In this document: positions 5,760 to 5,851 of the stretch, piece by piece
How the letters are laid out: every line of letters begins with the position of its first letter
Position numbering within the stretch: position 1 is the first letter of the stretch
Notes under the pieces: generated by a model
The model's input: only the letters and a program-made list of their open reading frames with translations
Told to the model about the DNA's origin: nothing
Database searches by the model: none
DNA from: Anaeromyxobacter dehalogenans
GTDB taxonomy: Bacteria; Myxococcota_A; UBA9042; DTJE01
Length of the DNA stretch: 5,851 bases
NCBI GenBank assembly: GCA_020722625.1
Contig: DYKK01000136.1
Location: forward strand, 2,692-8,542
Direction of reading: 5' to 3'
Program-made: the position numbers and the translations under genes

Positions 5760-5851
5760 CCAAATCCGCCACCAATTTCCGCCATTCTTCGAATACACAT
5801 GAAATTTGCTTCGTATCATTTCACCACCCTGGGGCCGCGACTTCCCCCCCC
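5760..5851. other. Intergenic tail, no supported gene
   Basis: After the hairpin the sequence becomes AT-richer (about 5772-5823) than anywhere else outside the central promoter region, as promoter regions often are. TATCAT at 5814-5819 could be a -10, but no matching -35 is seen. A 6-bp inverted repeat, TGAAAT (5800-5805) and ATTTCA (5818-5823), is present. The window ends in a run of eight C. I see no gene here that can be supported. Confidence 0.5.

Noticed and set aside
4414..5775. 453-codon antisense open frame opposite the kinase
   Set aside because: Low-complexity shadow; the plus strand carries complete H, N, G1, F and G2 boxes.
5800..5823. TGAAAT/ATTTCA inverted repeat as a regulator site
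   Set aside because: Six-base arms with a 12-base gap in AT-rich DNA can arise by chance, and no downstream gene is visible to support a role.
5799..5851. Start of a new plus-strand gene at the ATG 5799-5801
   Set aside because: Only 17 codons are visible before the edge, there is no Shine-Dalgarno, codon use is unlike the neighbours, and the last codons run into an 8-C tract.

Overview
This is a GC-rich window (about 70% by eye, with strongly G/C-biased third codon positions). It holds four protein genes in two divergent transcription units separated by a 209-bp intergenic region. The combination of high GC, a cysteine-repeat lipoprotein with an Asp/Pro-rich linker, a strong AGGAGG ribosome site and an AGIAHEIGNP-type histidine kinase suggests a myxobacterium-like deltaproteobacterium (Myxococcota or a relative). 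That assignment is inference from style; there is no marker gene here.

Left part, minus strand (1-1677): one long gene enters from beyond the left edge and has its start at 1677. It encodes a predicted secreted lipoprotein: signal peptide, lipobox cysteine, Asp/Pro/Gly-rich linker, then a train of roughly 51-residue, eight-cysteine repeats. The frame is open for all 559 codons to base 1, so the C-terminus lies outside the window. Two neighbouring repeats are identical at DNA level (153-bp unit), a sign of recent duplication or gene conversion.

Centre (1678-1886): divergent promoter region. The leftward gene has a strong Shine-Dalgarno and a plausible extended -10 promoter. The rightward operon has no visible Shine-Dalgarno, but a TACAAT box sits exactly where a leaderless transcript would start at the ATG. 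A cluster of CGTCCACG octamers (direct and inverted) lies just upstream and could be an operator.

Right part, plus strand (1887-5733): three genes joined by two 4-base ATGA stop/start overlaps, so almost certainly one translationally coupled operon. The first two are tandem paralogues of glucose-1-phosphate adenylyltransferase (ADP-glucose pyrophosphorylase). The second (422 aa) keeps all the key catalytic residues and is called glgC. The first (386 aa) has lost the N-terminal catalytic Arg and Lys and the second metal-binding Asp, so it looks like a non-catalytic modulatory subunit, analogous to Bacillus GlgD or the plant large subunit. The third gene is a two-transmembrane sensor histidine kinase with intact catalytic boxes and no response regulator in the window.

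Working model (inference): an active/inactive GlgC pair forms a hetero-oligomer that makes ADP-glucose for glycogen or a related alpha-glucan, and its expression is tied to a membrane sensor kinase. A weak GC-rich hairpin after the kinase may end the operon. The last ~90 bases contain no gene I can support.
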